6,420 nt of DNA from positions 1-6,420 of the forward strand of contig JAJPEO010000247.1 in the NCBI GenBank assembly GCA_021166815.1, in the 5' to 3' direction. This document shows positions 5,716 through 6,420 of the stretch, piece after piece. This DNA comes from Nocardioides sp. (GTDB lineage Bacteria; Actinomycetota; Actinomycetes; Propionibacteriales; Nocardioidaceae). A program made the translations under genes and the position numbers. The notes beneath the pieces were generated by a model that made no database searches, was not told the origin of the DNA, and worked only from the letters and a program-made list of their open reading frames with translations. The first letter of the stretch is position 1; every line of letters begins with the position of its first letter.

Positions 5716-6420
5716 TACTCGACGCTCACCAGCAGCGGGTAGCGGTCCTGTCCCCCTTCGTGCACGACCACGTCGACGTGGGGGTGCTGCTCCTCGACCC
5801 GGGCTGCCGTGCGCTCCGCGAGCTCCGTGCCGTCGTCCCCGGCGACGATCGTCACGAGCTCGCCGCCACCCGCGAGCAGGCGCTCGATGATCTCGGCGGC
5901 CACCACCTCGAGGTCGGACCCGACCACCGCGAAGTCGCCAGCGATGACGCCCAACGCGTCGCCGACCTCGCACGGGCCGGCCATCGTGATCGCCTGGCGC
6001 GCGGCCACGGTCACCGCGCCGTGGCGGACATGGCGAGCGGTGGCGGTCATCTCACGGACGTCGGCGTCGAAGCTGCGGCCCGGCTCGTGGACGGCCATGG
6101 CGGCGAGCCCCTGCACCTGGGCACTGGTGGCGATCACCTCGACGCGGACGTCGTGCTCCTGCTCGGCCGTCCGTGCCGCGATCTCGGCCGCCCGCACGGT
6201 GTCACCGTCGTTGGGCAGGACGACCACCTCGCTCGCACCGGAGGTGGTGATCGCCTCGAGGAGGGTGCCTGTGGACGGTCGACGACCGGGCCCGCCCTCG
6301 ACCACGACCGCGCCGGCCGAGGCGAACAGAGCACCCAGCCCCGGCCCCGCAGCGACCGCCACCACGACGCGTCCGGACCGGGCCGTGCTGCGGTGCCGCG
6401 TCTCGGCGACCTGCTCGGCG
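5715..6420 (-). CDS. DAK2-domain fatty-acid-kinase-like protein (YloV/FakA type), C-terminal part
   Basis: Only the last 234 residues are inside the window; the start lies beyond 6420. The fragment matches the C-terminal domain of YloV/FakA proteins: VVVAVAAGPGLGALF (18-32), VVVEGG (38-43), PSTGTLLEAI (48-57), VVVLPNDGDT (65-74) and the closing GGQDRYPLLVSVE. In Firmicutes FakA phosphorylates fatty acids presented by a DegV-family FakB partner; the N-terminal DhaL/DAK2 kinase domain binds ATP and the C-terminal region contributes to partner interaction. In actinobacteria the substrate of this protein is less certain, so no gene symbol is given. The kinase domain is outside the window and cannot be checked. 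The gene ends in TAG overlapping the recG GTG by one base; DAK2-recG adjacency is common in Gram-positive bacteria, so this is ordinary synteny. No DegV/FakB gene is visible here. Confidence 0.88.
   Translation of the reverse strand, partial: AEQVAETRHRSTARSGRVVVAVAAGPGLGALFASAGAVVVEGGPGRRPSTGTLLEAITTSGASEVVVLPNDGDTVRAAEIAARTAEQEHDVRVEVIATSAQVQGLAAMAVHEPGRSFDADVREMTATARHVRHGAVTVAARQAITMAGPCEVGDALGVIAGDFAVVGSDLEVVAAEIIERLLAGGGELVTIVAGDDGTELAERTAARVEEQHPHVDVVVHEGGQDRYPLLVSVE

Noticed and set aside
3817..5742. A 641-codon open frame on the plus strand, antisense to recG
   Set aside because: It mirrors recG codon for codon in a high-GC gene where antisense frames rarely meet stop codons. The product is a low-complexity Arg/Gly/His/Val/Leu-rich string with no recognisable domain, while the minus strand encodes a textbook RecG.
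5716..5973. N-terminal extension of the recG frame to 5973
   Set aside because: It overlaps the well-conserved C-terminal domain of the FakA-like gene in another frame and is an Arg/Gly-rich artefact; RecG similarity starts after 5715.
1..6420. A hidden mobile element, CRISPR array, phage or defence system, toxin-antitoxin pair, tRNA or riboswitch
   Set aside because: Every stretch over 100 bases is accounted for by a conserved housekeeping gene. No direct repeat arrays, terminal inverted repeats, cloverleaf candidates or transposase/integrase motifs were seen on either strand.

Overview
The window is one contiguous block of housekeeping genes from a very GC-rich bacterium, all read from the minus strand, so transcription runs from position 6420 towards position 1. 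In that direction the order is: fatty-acid-kinase-like DAK2 protein (3' part only), recG, rsmD, coaD, DUF177/YceD family gene, rpmF, rnc and mutM (5' part only). This order, the strong G/C bias at third codon positions, the frequent GTG/TTG starts and the protein sequences point to an actinobacterium (Actinomycetota). The closest match from memory is the Nocardioides-like Propionibacteriales. The lineage call is inference from synteny and sequence feel, not from a search.

Layout. 6420-5715 encodes the C-terminal domain of a YloV/FakA-type protein. Its TAG stop shares one base with the GTG start of recG (5715-3508), a full-length branch-migrating DNA helicase. After 28 bases comes rsmD (3479-2919, 16S rRNA m2G966 methyltransferase), and after 26 bases coaD (2892-2401, phosphopantetheine adenylyltransferase). 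An 85-base AT-richer gap (2400-2316) holds a GC hairpin and a candidate promoter. The DUF177 gene follows (2315-1743, TTG start), then a 64-base gap, rpmF (1678-1493, ribosomal protein L32), rnc (start uncertain, ends at 729, RNase III) and mutM (726 to the window edge, formamidopyrimidine-DNA glycosylase, cut before its zinc finger).

How the genes fit together. Three themes are interleaved: ribosome biogenesis (rsmD, DUF177/YceD, rpmF, rnc), DNA repair and recombination (recG, mutM), and CoA/lipid metabolism (coaD, FakA-like). Spacing suggests two transcription units: FakA-like-recG-rsmD-coaD, then DUF177-rpmF-rnc-mutM driven at least partly from the 2316-2400 gap. Tight spacing at FakA-recG (1-base overlap) and rnc-mutM (2-base gap) suggests translational coupling.

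I looked for a hidden system on both strands and found none. There are no tRNAs, rRNAs, mobile elements, CRISPR repeats or unexplained genes. The long plus-strand open frames are antisense shadows caused by high GC. The points most worth a second look are the missing canonical start for rnc, the coaD-DUF177 intergenic signals and a divergent motif in CoaD.
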